Positions 1 to 7,792 of a DNA stretch of 64,000 nt are shown here, one piece after another. The stretch is from Bradyrhizobium sp. CCBAU 051011 (lineage in GTDB: Bacteria > Pseudomonadota > Alphaproteobacteria > Rhizobiales > Xanthobacteraceae). Location: positions 6,366,501-6,430,500 of the forward strand of contig NZ_CP022222.1 of the NCBI RefSeq assembly GCF_009930815.1. The letters are read 5' to 3'. The notes beneath the pieces are model-generated. The model was not told the origin of the DNA. It was given only the letters and a program-made list of their open reading frames with translations, and ran no database searches. A program made the translations under genes and the position numbers. Positions within the stretch are counted from its first letter, which is position 1. Each line of letters opens with the position of its first letter.

Positions 1-88
1 GCTCGATCACCCAGACGGCGACGAAGGCCACCGCCATGCAGCCGACCACATAGGCAATCAGGAGCGCGATAAAGACGGACAAACGCAT
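1..88 (-). CDS. Partial small membrane protein (N-terminal 29 residues)
   Basis: Reading the minus strand from an ATG at 88, an open frame runs off the left edge of the window. The visible 29 residues begin MRLSVFIALLIAY and are almost entirely hydrophobic, which suggests an N-terminal transmembrane helix or signal anchor. Nothing further identifies it, and the rest of the gene lies outside the window. The start codon choice is unsupported by a clear ribosome site, so this is a tentative call. Confidence 0.4.
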   Translation of the reverse strand, partial: MRLSVFIALLIAYVVGCMAVAFVAVWVIE

Positions 89-583
89 CGGCTCGGGCTC
101 GTTAGCGGCACTCGACCCGAGCGCCTAGCATCGAAGTCTCAACGTGGCAGGATCATATGGCTTAAAAGAGCGGCGATAGTACGGTGCGCGCCGAACTATC
201 GATTGCCGGTCTTGTTGGCTATGAGATGCTCAAGTTCAGCGATCAGTGCGGCCGCGCTATATCGGTCATTTGCACTCGTTCTGATCACCCATATTCGACT
301 TTTCGTGTGAAAAGTACGTTCCAACTCATTGCTGCACATCGTTGGCCGCTGAGATGGCAGTTTCAGTAGTTGTAGCAAGCCAAGCCAGCGATGTCGCCTA
401 TTGGCACTTTTCAGACGTGTCGCGATGTCCAACGTGGGTCCGGCATGCGCACTAGAGCGGACATCGCCTAAACTCTTCGGGGGCCGGGGGGAGGTCCGAA
501 AAAAGACGGTCCCAGCATATTCCGGCGCGGCGGCGCTCGGAGTATGTTGGAACTGGGTAGGAACATTCGCGAGGACAAAACTC
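89..583. other. Region without a convincing gene
   Basis: About 500 bases separate the left-edge fragment from the terminase-like gene. Open frames exist on both strands, but their translations are low-complexity or antisense to the terminase gene. A stretch near 415-465 contains a partly self-complementary element around AGCGGACATCG. I see no promoter or RNA gene that I can defend. Confidence 0.4.
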
Positions 584-967
584 GTGGCCAAAGAGCCTCC
601 CACACTCACGGTGATCGACTTGGCATCGAAGCCAAATCCGCTCGCACCGCCGCCCGGCTTGGGCGAATCGGGCGCGAAGCTCTGGCACGCCATCCACGCA
701 GACTACGTCATCGACGACGCGGGTGGACTGGCAATGTTGGCCCAGATTTGCGCCGCTGCCGACCGAGTTGCCGAATATGCGTCAACCATCGCGCGCGACG
801 GTCCGACCATCCGCACCAAGGCGGGGCTGAAAGATCACCCGCTTCTGCGGCACGAACTCGCCGCGCAATCTTTCATCGTGAGGTCGCTGCACCGCCGCGG
901 GCTCGACATCGAGCCCGCGCGTCATGAGATCGGCCGCCCGGCCGGACCCTACAGAGGTGAAGCATGA
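584..967 (+). CDS. P27-family phage terminase small subunit-like protein
   Basis: This 127-residue protein resembles P27-type small terminase subunits, which recognise phage DNA and hand it to the large packaging ATPase. The family-like features are an N-terminal proline-rich segment, a helical core around the LWHAI and DRVAEYAS segments, and the C-terminal IRTKAGLKDHPLL block followed by an EPAR tail. I chose the GTG at 584 because the sequence upstream of it in the same frame is low-complexity and unlike the family. Its stop overlaps the next gene by 4 bases (ATGA). No large terminase, portal or capsid gene is nearby, so it is probably a prophage remnant or an island gene. Confidence 0.6.
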   Translation: MAKEPPTLTVIDLASKPNPLAPPPGLGESGAKLWHAIHADYVIDDAGGLAMLAQICAAADRVAEYASTIARDGPTIRTKAGLKDHPLLRHELAAQSFIVRSLHRRGLDIEPARHEIGRPAGPYRGEA

Positions 968-1281
968 CCACCATCGTCCGGCGCAAGCGCGCATCGCGCA
1001 GTTCAATCGGCCCTTACCGCCGTCACGAACTCCTCACGGGTCGAATCGTGTACCCGGTGCAAGGCTATACCGGGTACGGTGACGGCATTGGCACGGACCT
1101 GACGGCCTTCATCAGCGACGAGATGCGCGCCGACTGGGCGGCCAACCGCGATGAGCTGATGGCATTCTGGCGGTCGGGTCGCCCGGATACATTCCCCGAC
1201 AGCCTGCCATGGTTGTGTCTCGGTGGCGGCGACGGCTCGCTGCCATGGGCGGTGGTGCTTCTGGAAGAATGTGAACGATGA
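964..1281 (+). CDS. Conserved-looking hypothetical protein coupled to the terminase gene
   Basis: This 105-residue protein is not recognised. It starts with a short basic segment (MTTIVRRKRASR) and continues with a soluble, acidic-aromatic sequence ending in a GGGDGSLPW turn-rich region and a short hydrophobic strand. It overlaps the terminase-like gene by the 4-base ATGA arrangement, so the two are very likely co-translated. Position suggests a phage or island accessory protein. No catalytic motif is visible. Confidence 0.55.
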   Translation: MTTIVRRKRASRSSIGPYRRHELLTGRIVYPVQGYTGYGDGIGTDLTAFISDEMRADWAANRDELMAFWRSGRPDTFPDSLPWLCLGGGDGSLPWAVVLLEECER

Positions 1282-1303
1282 ACAACACCCTCTTGTCAAT
1301 TTC

Positions 1304-2755
1304 TTACGCGATTGTGCCAAGTTTATCTGAGCCCATCAGTTCCTGTAGCGACATAGAATAGTAATTCCAGCGTGGCAGATATAGCCCAGTCCCTTTTCCG
1401 AAATTGTCGAGAAGGGTTGCTACATGATTTAGGCTTGGCAAAGCGAGCATCGGTGCAATCTGCTGGAAATAACTCGCGGACCGTGCGCGCGCGAAAATTT
1501 CAAATGGTGCCGACCGACTGCCCGTATAAACTAATGTCACCGGATACCATCGATTGTGTGTTCCTTGCGCTACCGCGTCAGCCGCATCGCGGATAAACAG
1601 AACAAAGTCGGCTTGCATGAGTTCTGCAAAGTCAACTGCTGACCCATTAGATCGCGCCTTGAGCATGTCTGCGCGTACTGACGTCCGACCTAGCGAAAGA
1701 CGTTTGTTTCGTATCTGGTCCAGCGACCCGGTGCCTTGTTGTAGAATTGAAAGCGCCTGAACAGACTCGTGCGAGAACTGGCTCAGATTCCCGAGGTAGA
1801 AGCCGCCTCGCACAACCTCATCAACACTCGAATAGCACTGATGTTTAATGAATAGCGCGACTGTATAAAGAAATAGCTCGTGGACAATGAATCGATAATT
1901 GTCGAACCAGTGCTCATGATAGGAATGCATGCTCGGTGGAGGGTAATAATAAGAAAGTGAACGCTCAAAAAAACGTTTGACGGTCGCAATATGTTGGGGT
2001 TTCGGGTTGTGACGCGCCAGTACGCCCATCACGTGTATGAATTCATCCCGGTAGGGCAGGAAGGCGGCGACTGAATCGACTACCGCCTGATCAAACGGCT
2101 GAGGACTGTTATCATCGAGCCGCAGGCTCTCAAAATTCTCGGAAAGCGCCTCCAGATAATCGGCAAGCGCGGCGTTACTTACATCCGAACTTTTTTGTAG
2201 TTGGTCAATTGCCCGTCTTGCTTTCGATCTTGTCGGCAACAGAACGGTTTTCTCATCGAGGAATGCTGGCGGCTTTCCGACTTGGGGTTTTGGATACGCG
2301 GGCTTGTTGAATATCCACCTTAGGAGTTGCTCGAAATTCTCCGAGAAAATTTCTTCCTTGCTCAAATCGATGTAGAGACGAGCTTGATAGAACGTAGGAA
2401 CATAGGCTTTCCCCTCCGCGTCAGTCTCAGATATCACGCACACGAACTTGTTCTGATCTCGAACCTTTTTGTAGATTTGCGGGGTGATGATTTGCGTCTC
2501 CGTGCCGACGCCGCCTTGTCGCCCATCGGCCTTTTCCGCGTACTGTTTATCAGAGACTACAATTACCTTCTCGATGCTTTTGTCGGTAACAATTCGCTCC
2601 ATGAACGCAATTGCATCGTCACCCTCTTTCAGATCCCATTTGTCAAAAATGACATCGACCCCGTTCTCTCGAAGCTGCGTTGCGAGATCAAGAACCCACT
2701 GTTGATGGTCGGGGGAAGTCCAACTGTAGGAGATAAACGTTCTGGGGGCGGCCAT
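1304..2755 (-). CDS. SEFIR (TIR-like) domain protein with long C-terminal region
   Basis: This 483-residue protein opens with a SEFIR domain, roughly residues 1-170. Visible features are box 1 (FISYSW at 8-13), the HQQWVLDLATQL helix, VDVIFDKWDL, and the acidic EGDDAIAFME stretch. SEFIR domains belong to the TIR-like superfamily and mediate homotypic signalling; bacterial TIR-like proteins are often anti-phage effectors or signalling enzymes. The remaining 300 residues are helical with many aromatics (SYYYPPP, RFIVHELFLYTVALF, RWYPVTLVY) and I do not recognise them. Base composition is clearly AT-richer than the core genes, which suggests transfer. The start at 2755 lies 12 bases from an 83-base repeat also found upstream of the next gene. 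A defence role is inference. Confidence 0.8.
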   Translation of the reverse strand: MAAPRTFISYSWTSPDHQQWVLDLATQLRENGVDVIFDKWDLKEGDDAIAFMERIVTDKSIEKVIVVSDKQYAEKADGRQGGVGTETQIITPQIYKKVRDQNKFVCVISETDAEGKAYVPTFYQARLYIDLSKEEIFSENFEQLLRWIFNKPAYPKPQVGKPPAFLDEKTVLLPTRSKARRAIDQLQKSSDVSNAALADYLEALSENFESLRLDDNSPQPFDQAVVDSVAAFLPYRDEFIHVMGVLARHNPKPQHIATVKRFFERSLSYYYPPPSMHSYHEHWFDNYRFIVHELFLYTVALFIKHQCYSSVDEVVRGGFYLGNLSQFSHESVQALSILQQGTGSLDQIRNKRLSLGRTSVRADMLKARSNGSAVDFAELMQADFVLFIRDAADAVAQGTHNRWYPVTLVYTGSRSAPFEIFARARSASYFQQIAPMLALPSLNHVATLLDNFGKGTGLYLPRWNYYSMSLQELMGSDKLGTIA

Positions 2756-2767
2756 TCAAATCGTTCC

Positions 2768-2850
2768 TGCGAATCGGGAGATCCCACGGTGGCACAATGC
2801 AGGGTAGTAAGATGAGGGTTGTGGCCGTTGTCCCGGATATTCACAGGGCT
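2768..2850. repeat. 83-base direct repeat, copy A
   Basis: This segment matches 3762-3844 without gaps at 69 of 83 positions, in the same orientation, 994 bases apart. The best conserved core is 2786-2809, with the central block CACGGTGGCACAATGCAGGG, and the end ATTCACAGGGCT is also identical. Copy A ends 12 bases before the start codon of the minus-strand SEFIR gene, so it could supply its promoter or 5' leader. Sequence similarity stops at both ends. Confidence 0.85.
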
Positions 2851-2923
2851 GCGGGTCGAGAAGGTGATCGAGACCGGCAAAGCGCTGTTGACCGAAGCCA
2901 AGGGACTGGGCGGGGGACGCTGA
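2816..2923 (+). pseudogene. Possible C-terminal gene remnant next to repeat copy A
   Basis: Right after repeat copy A a plus-strand frame reads LRVEKVIETGKALLTEAKG followed by LGGGR and a stop at 2921-2923. The pattern of charged and small residues resembles the helical region of DUF3102-type proteins. The frame is closed upstream by a stop at 2813-2815 and has no good start, so it looks like a fragment left by an earlier rearrangement rather than a working gene. The family suggestion is weak. Confidence 0.25.
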
Positions 2924-2954
2924 CACAGAAATCGCCGCTCACTGCGCGCGGGCA

Positions 2955-3746
2955 TCAGGGCGTCTTAGTATCCCGGTCCTTGATCTGCTTTAACGCACCG
3001 GGTGGCAGAGTGTTGAACATCTCGGCAATTCGTTTTTGCGTTGCTATACGCCGCTCTATCACCAGATTGATAAGCTGAAGCAGCGCTAGGGCCGTTCCTG
3101 CGTCGTCACTGAGATCGATCTTGCCCGGATGCACGGCGTTGTTGCCGACAACCCGCACGACGTCGAGCGCTTGTTGTATTTCCACTTCCAATCCCTTTTG
3201 AACCAACGAAGCAATATCGGCATTGATGTCCTTACCGCTTTCACCGAGGTCAAGCATCAGCTTTTGAATGATCAACCGCGACAGAGCTGCCGATCCCCTT
3301 GGCGATGTTTCAGCAATCGCCGCAGCCTCCACGAAGTCATCCTTTACGTTAGCCGGAATATCTGGATGGGGCTCGATCTTTAGCGAGTGTACTGGCCACG
3401 CCAACTTATCTTTTATCCAGACGGCAACTGCATCGCACGCATGGCAGCGGCTTAGATACATGTTCATCATTCGCAGGCGAGGGCTTAGGTAATCCTTGAC
3501 TTCAAAAGTTACTTCATTCCTCTTAAACCGGTTGAGTAGCGCGTCCGCCCTATTCTGTTCTTCGAGGTCCGATCTTTTCTGCTTTGCAAATTGTTCAACG
3601 ATAGGAAGCGAAAAAACGAACGGCTTTTCCTTTCGTTCGAATTCATTCAAATTTACCTGAAACCAGAACTGATGGGCCAATGCGCCGCAGTGCGGGCAGG
3701 TATAAGAATCTAGACCAAGCTGTGGCGCAACTTCCTTGCCTGCCAT
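2955..3746 (-). CDS. DUF4145 protein with N-terminal zinc ribbon
   Basis: This 263-residue protein has two Cys pairs, CPHC near residue 17 and CHAC near residue 106, that could form a split zinc ribbon. A DUF4145 domain follows, recognised by the SPRGSAALSRLIIQK and LGESGKDINADI segments and by VVGNNAVHPGKIDL. DUF4145 domains are often found with restriction and other defence genes, and their biochemical role is not established. The ATG at 3746 is preferred over the upstream start because AAGGAG sits 7 bases before it and the upstream residues are unlike the family. It lies between the two copies of the 83-base repeat. Confidence 0.8.
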   Translation of the reverse strand: MAGKEVAPQLGLDSYTCPHCGALAHQFWFQVNLNEFERKEKPFVFSLPIVEQFAKQKRSDLEEQNRADALLNRFKRNEVTFEVKDYLSPRLRMMNMYLSRCHACDAVAVWIKDKLAWPVHSLKIEPHPDIPANVKDDFVEAAAIAETSPRGSAALSRLIIQKLMLDLGESGKDINADIASLVQKGLEVEIQQALDVVRVVGNNAVHPGKIDLSDDAGTALALLQLINLVIERRIATQKRIAEMFNTLPPGALKQIKDRDTKTP

Positions 3747-3761
3747 TCCGCGCTCCTTTCT

Positions 3762-3844
3762 TGCGAATCGGGAGCCTTCACGGTGGCACAATGCAGGGTA
3801 GCAATACGAGGGTCGGGACGTTTGTCTCGGCTATTCACAGGGCT
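3762..3844. repeat. 83-base direct repeat, copy B
   Basis: This is the second copy of the repeat at 2768-2850. It lies 15 bases upstream of the DUF4145 start codon on the minus strand and about 25 bases upstream of the HIRAN gene on the plus strand, so it occupies a divergent promoter position. The equal length and lack of gaps suggest a conserved functional module rather than random similarity. Confidence 0.85.
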
Positions 3845-3868
3845 ACTGTGATCACCTTGGGGGGCGAA

Positions 3869-4267
3869 ATGGGATTCTTGAGAAGGCTATTCGGCTTTGA
3901 GCAAAGGCTAACAGCCTTGCGCCCAGGGCGCGGCTGGGTCGTGCCGGTGGTTGGTGAATCGCGCTATCAAGACGTGCTTCAGATGCTCTATCGAAAGAAC
4001 GGCGGTTCTGGCCACGACATCAAGGTGAGCGCCGCGTTAGTCCCCGAGAATGACAATGCTGCCGATCCTAACGCTGTGCGGGTCGAGATCGAATCTCGCG
4101 GCGTTGGCTATCTCCCGCGTGAGATGGCTTTGGAGTACAGAGCGGCGCTGGGAGAAAGCAGCGGCCAATGCAGCGCCAAAATTGTTGGCGGCTTCGAGCT
4201 GGATGGTGGCTCTTCGGCGCATTTTGGCGTGAAGCTGAATCTCGCCTGGCCGCCGCGTATGAAATGA
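3869..4267 (+). CDS. HIRAN domain protein
   Basis: This 132-residue protein is essentially a single HIRAN domain. Diagnostic features are VVGESRYQDVLQMLY near residues 28-42, LVPENDNAADPNAVRV near 57-72, and VGYLPREMA near 79-87. HIRAN domains in helicases and nucleases bind DNA ends or single-stranded DNA; here the domain stands alone, so a partner is likely. The ATG at 3869 follows GGGGGGCG. It diverges from the DUF4145 gene across repeat copy B, which suggests shared control. Its 3' end overlaps a minus-strand open frame. Confidence 0.7.
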   Translation: MGFLRRLFGFEQRLTALRPGRGWVVPVVGESRYQDVLQMLYRKNGGSGHDIKVSAALVPENDNAADPNAVRVEIESRGVGYLPREMALEYRAALGESSGQCSAKIVGGFELDGGSSAHFGVKLNLAWPPRMK

Positions 4268-4500
4268 CGAAAGCTGGCGCTGGCATCAGCCCGCCCCACC
4301 ACGCAGCGGCGCGGTGTCATCAATGGTGCCAATGCCCCTGCAAGTTTGGCATACCCCATTATCCGAGACGTTCTTATTCTGGCTGCTGCATACTGGGTAA
4401 GCCAGCCAATCCTTTTTGCTTCGTTCCAGATTTCCATTTGCCCGTCACATGCGACGCATAAGCACTTCCCTTTGCAAACGGGGCACAGGACGATTGCCAT
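4108..4500 (-). CDS. Small Cys-rich protein, tentative
   Basis: This 130-residue frame begins MAIVLCPVCKGKCLCVACDG, whose CPVCKGKCLCVAC cluster resembles a zinc-binding knuckle of the DnaJ type. The ATG at 4500 lies one base after the stop of the upstream minus-strand gene, with AGGAAG just before it, which favours coupled translation. Its last 160 bases are antisense to the HIRAN gene, and that part reads like a shadow, so the true protein may be read differently. The function is unknown. Confidence 0.4.
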   Translation of the reverse strand: MAIVLCPVCKGKCLCVACDGQMEIWNEAKRIGWLTQYAAARIRTSRIMGYAKLAGALAPLMTPRRCVVGRADASASFRHFIRGGQARFSFTPKCAEEPPSSSKPPTILALHWPLLSPSAALYSKAISRGR

Positions 4501-4501
4501 G

Positions 4502-4729
4502 CTACTTCCTGCTTCCAATCGTGACCCTGCCGACGTTCCGGCCGCCCGCGTCATAGACGGTCGTCGTGTTGCCGCTGGTGGACTCGCGGCTGATCACCTT
4601 ACCTCGCGCATCGGTCGAAGACCGGCCAACGACATTGCCGCGAGAGTCGTAGGACATGAGCTGTTGCGCCGACGCTGCGCCGGTCATTATCGCGAGCGCC
4701 AGTAGGATCTTGGGGGTAGGGTTTGGCAT
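4502..4729 (-). CDS. Small secreted protein of unknown function
   Basis: This 75-residue protein starts with a signal peptide (MPNPTPKILLALAIMTGAASA, likely cleaved near residue 21). The mature part is polar, with repeated GNVVGRSS / GRNVGRVT-like turns, so it is probably a periplasmic beta-rich peptide. It is followed one base later by the Cys-rich frame, which suggests an operon. I do not recognise a family. Confidence 0.6.
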   Translation of the reverse strand: MPNPTPKILLALAIMTGAASAQQLMSYDSRGNVVGRSSTDARGKVISRESTSGNTTTVYDAGGRNVGRVTIGSRK

Positions 4730-4786
4730 CCGGTCATTGTAGCAGAGCGCGGGTTGACGACAAACCCGCGCTCCGCCGTCGTCTGC

Positions 4787-5101
4787 TTACTTCGTCAACC
4801 GCAACAGGATCGCGGCGTGCATGGCCCGCGCACAGGCCGCGTAGGTGCGCGATTTCAGTTGGACATTATCGTTGAGCAGATCGGAAACAAGATCGCCCGG
4901 CGCGATGTCCGTGCAATTCCAGACCAGCGTGCAGGCGCGCGAGATCGAGATCGAATGAGGCTCGTAGTTGACCTCGTATTCGACCACGGGCTCCGCTTCG
5001 CCCGGCTTCCAGTTGAGGAATTGGTCAACAGCATTGCTGAAGGTTTCCCGGACATGACCAGGCGCGTGGCCGTGTCGCAGGCGTGCATTATGGACGGTCA
5101 T
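4787..5101 (-). CDS. Hypothetical soluble protein
   Basis: This 104-residue protein has no motif I recognise. The sequence is soluble, with a basic N-terminus, a central acidic VVEYEVNYEPHS stretch, a CTLVWNC pair and an Ala-rich C-terminal helix. A GGGAG ribosome site sits about 8 bases before the ATG at 5101. It is the last gene of the left accessory region before a repeat-containing gap. Confidence 0.6.
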   Translation of the reverse strand: MTVHNARLRHGHAPGHVRETFSNAVDQFLNWKPGEAEPVVEYEVNYEPHSISISRACTLVWNCTDIAPGDLVSDLLNDNVQLKSRTYAACARAMHAAILLRLTK

Positions 5102-5717
5102 TTTCAGTCTCCCGAAACAAGAGGAGACCTTTGGGCTAGGCCCCGATCACGCTCGCCTTAACCCGCAAGGTCGGAAAACTCCCTTGCCTTGCCTTGCCGC
5201 GCGATGGTGCAAGCACCAGTGAGGTAGCCTGAGATCGGGTCGGCCCCTCGATCCTTCAAGTCTATGGCGCTCTACAGCGTCGTCAACCGGGCTATATGTC
5301 AGGCTGTCATAGGTTTTTGAAAATATTTTCTTGATGGGGCTTTACCGCGCCGTCAATTCTCGAAGTGACACCACGGTGGACACACCAATCTCATCACATT
5401 GAATAATAAAGCATTTTTGTGCCCATACTCTCCCTTGCGCAGGGAAGGCCGGAATGCTCCCGCTGCCCTGTATGCTCGTGTGCAGTTTTGTTTGCGCAAA
5501 TCGCACGCGAGACCGCGGGTGCAGCAAGCACCCGGTCTTCCCTGCGCCCTCCAAACAAGAGGAGGGCAAAGAAGATGCAAAGCTCGGGCGTAACGCGCCG
5601 CGAGAATGCGGGCCCACACCCTGATGCTCTTTGAAAAGTAGATCCGCCAGAGGCGGAATAGCCATCCGCTTGTAGAGTAATGCCGGAGCTTGGCTGGATA
5701 GACCAGCTTCCTGGGTG
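5102..5717. other. Intergenic region with a dispersed repeat
   Basis: This 616-base stretch has no convincing gene. Its right half (5437-5605) is a copy of a dispersed element described separately. The rest includes an AT-rich patch near 5310-5335 but no clear promoter. Open frames here translate the repeat and are not conserved-looking. Confidence 0.5.
5437..5605. repeat. Dispersed imperfect-palindrome element, copy 1
   Basis: The segment shares long blocks with 13197-13375, including GCGCAGGGAAGGCCGG, TGTATGCTCGTGTGCA and GGGTGCAGCAAGCACCCGGT. Its outer arms are complementary (GCGCAGGGAAGGCCGG against CCGGTCTTCCCTGCGC), so it could fold as a long hairpin. It is probably a non-coding mobile or extragenic repeat; open frames inside it are artefacts. 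Confidence 0.75.
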
Positions 5718-6608
5718 TCACTTGCCGATATAGGCGGCCAGCTCATCAGGCGTTCCCATAGGAAAGGACTGTTTTAGATAGTCGAGGAATGCCGCCACCC
5801 GAGCGCTCAGTAGCCGCCTGGATGGGTAGAGCGTCCACAAGGTAATCTCGGGTCCATCGATATCCCCCCAGTGTACCAGCGTGCCGCCGGCTAAATCGTG
5901 GCTCACGAGCGACAAGGGGAGACGGCCAGCGCCGACGCCCGCTCGCACCGCATCCCGAACCATGATGAGTGATGACAGCGCGAGGACAGGCTCGACCGCG
6001 ATTGTCGATCGGCCAGCAGGCGTCTTTACGTTCCAGGCCAGTCGATCACCGGCCGAGCGCACGACGGCAGGAGCAGCAAGATCTCCGGCCGGTCGGACGA
6101 GGTCGGGACTTGCCACGACCAGCAGCCGATCGCGCAGGAAGACTCGTCCAACCAAGCTATCATCTGGATCCGGATTGACCCGGATCACCAGATCAAATCC
6201 CTCCTCGATCATGTCGACCGCACGGTCTTCCGTCGTGACCTCGAGCCTCACCTCCGGATACTTCAGGGCGAACCCCGCGGCGATCTTTCCCATGGCTGTT
6301 TGAGAGAAAAGCAGCGGGGCACTGATCCGCAACCTGCCTCGCGGCCTTTCACCGCCCGAGGCGATCGCCGCCGCCGTCTCTTCGAGTTCGGTGAGCAAAA
6401 GGCCCGCTCGCTCGAACAGCGCACGTCCTTCCTCGGTGAGCTTCAGTGTGCGTCCCCCGCGTTCGAACAGACGCAGGTTGAGGGCGGCCTCCAGTTCCGA
6501 GACCCGGCGGGACAACGTTGCCTTTGGGCGTCCCGCAGCTCGCGCGGCGCGCCCAAACCCTCCATGCCGGGCGACAAGATTGAAATCAGCGAGAGCAAGC
6601 AGGTCCAT
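5718..6608 (-). CDS. LysR-family transcriptional regulator
   Basis: This 296-residue protein has an N-terminal winged helix-turn-helix (about residues 1-60, FNLVARHGGFGRAARA then LSRRVSELEAAL) and a periplasmic-binding-like effector domain from about residue 88. It most closely resembles short-spacer LysR regulators of oxidoreductase genes. The ATG at 6608, with GGTGGA before it, is preferred to a TTG at 6620. It is divergent from the NmrA-like gene, which is its probable target; the shared 104-base gap contains two GTCCAAA direct repeats. Confidence 0.9.
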   Translation of the reverse strand: MDLLALADFNLVARHGGFGRAARAAGRPKATLSRRVSELEAALNLRLFERGGRTLKLTEEGRALFERAGLLLTELEETAAAIASGGERPRGRLRISAPLLFSQTAMGKIAAGFALKYPEVRLEVTTEDRAVDMIEEGFDLVIRVNPDPDDSLVGRVFLRDRLLVVASPDLVRPAGDLAAPAVVRSAGDRLAWNVKTPAGRSTIAVEPVLALSSLIMVRDAVRAGVGAGRLPLSLVSHDLAGGTLVHWGDIDGPEITLWTLYPSRRLLSARVAAFLDYLKQSFPMGTPDELAAYIGK

Positions 6609-6631
6609 ATGTTCCACCAATGAGACAGTAT

Positions 6632-6659
6632 GTCCAAATATAACGTCTATCGGTCCAAA
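6632..6659. promoter_or_regulatory. Candidate regulator site in the LysR/NmrA divergent promoter
   Basis: GTCCAAA occurs at 6632-6638 and 6653-6659, spaced exactly 21 bases, that is two helical turns, between the divergent LysR and NmrA-like genes. Position and phasing fit a LysR-type recognition and activation site pair. The assignment is inference. Confidence 0.35.
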
Positions 6660-6712
6660 GGTGGATCACTAATTTGCAGGGTGTCTTTTGACCCCCAACC
6701 GGAGTGATCCCC

Positions 6713-7582
6713 ATGACCATCCTCGTTACCGGCGCCACTGGCCGTGTCGGCCGCCAAGTCGTCCAGCAACTCGTCAAGCGCGGCGCCGACCTGCGCGTCC
6801 TCGTCCGCGATCACTCGAAGGCCAACTTTCCGGCCAGTGTGGAGGTTGTGCAGGGCGACCTGCTCGATATCGACTCGCTGCGCACTGCGTTCACCGGCGT
6901 CAGCACGTTGTTCCTGCTCAATGCGGTGGCGGGAGACGAATTCACCCAAGCGCTCATCGCGCTGAACATTGCCCGCGAGTCAGGCGTCGAGCGGGTGGTC
7001 TATCTGTCGGTGATCCACAGCGATCACTTCGTGAACGTGCCGCACTTCGCGGTGAAATCCGGCGCCGAGCGAATGATCGAACGGATGGGCTTCAGCGCCA
7101 CGATCCTGCGTCCAGCCTACTTCATCGACAATGAGCTCATGATTAAAGACGTCATCTTCAACTACGGCGTCTATCCGATGCCGATCGGCAGCAAGGGTGT
7201 TGCCATGGTTGACGCCCGCGACATTGCCGAGGTCGCAGCGATCGAGCTGATCCGTCGCGAGCAGGCTCCGGGCAAGCTGCCGATCGAAACCATCAATCTG
7301 GTCGGCCCTGATACGCTGACGGGTTCGGACGTGGCCGCGATCTGGTCAGACGTCCTGGGTCGCCCGGTTGCCTATGGCGGCGATGATCCCACCGCGTTCG
7401 AGCAGAATCTGGCGAAATTCATGCCGAAGTGGATGGCGTATGAAATGCGCCTGATGGCCGAGCGCTATGTCAGCGACGGCATGATCCCGGAGGCCGGCGA
7501 CGTCGAACGTCTGACCAAGATCCTGGGCCGCCCGCTGCACTCCTATCGCAACTTCGCGACCGAGATCGCCTCCGCGGCCTGA
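6713..7582 (+). CDS. NmrA-like NAD(P)-binding oxidoreductase
   Basis: This 289-residue protein has an N-terminal Rossmann motif (TGATGRVGRQV, residues 6-16) and an atypical SDR fold of the NmrA/quinone reductase group. RVLVRD near residue 32 fits an NADP-preferring site. Such proteins act as quinone reductases or redox-sensing regulators. The ATG at 6713 with GGAG 8 bases before it is preferred to a GTG at 6704. Divergence from a LysR gene suggests inducible expression. Confidence 0.85.
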   Translation: MTILVTGATGRVGRQVVQQLVKRGADLRVLVRDHSKANFPASVEVVQGDLLDIDSLRTAFTGVSTLFLLNAVAGDEFTQALIALNIARESGVERVVYLSVIHSDHFVNVPHFAVKSGAERMIERMGFSATILRPAYFIDNELMIKDVIFNYGVYPMPIGSKGVAMVDARDIAEVAAIELIRREQAPGKLPIETINLVGPDTLTGSDVAAIWSDVLGRPVAYGGDDPTAFEQNLAKFMPKWMAYEMRLMAERYVSDGMIPEAGDVERLTKILGRPLHSYRNFATEIASAA

Positions 7583-7792
7583 GGACCGAGCAACCAAACT
7601 CCGACCACAAGCAAGCGCAGCCCGGGTGAGCGCAGCGATACCCGGGACCGCCCCCGCTGACCCGAAAAGCGGTCGTTCCTGCCGCGCATCTCGAACATCG
7701 AAAAAATCTGCAGAACGATGTCGGTTTCCGACAAGCTCGTTCGTCCTCCCGATGAGCGCCAAAAGGGGCCGGCTCAAACAAGGTGACAGACG

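Noticed and set aside
196..693. Minus-strand frame of 165 codons over the left region
   Set aside because: It is antisense to the terminase-like gene for a third of its length and its translation has no protein-like features.
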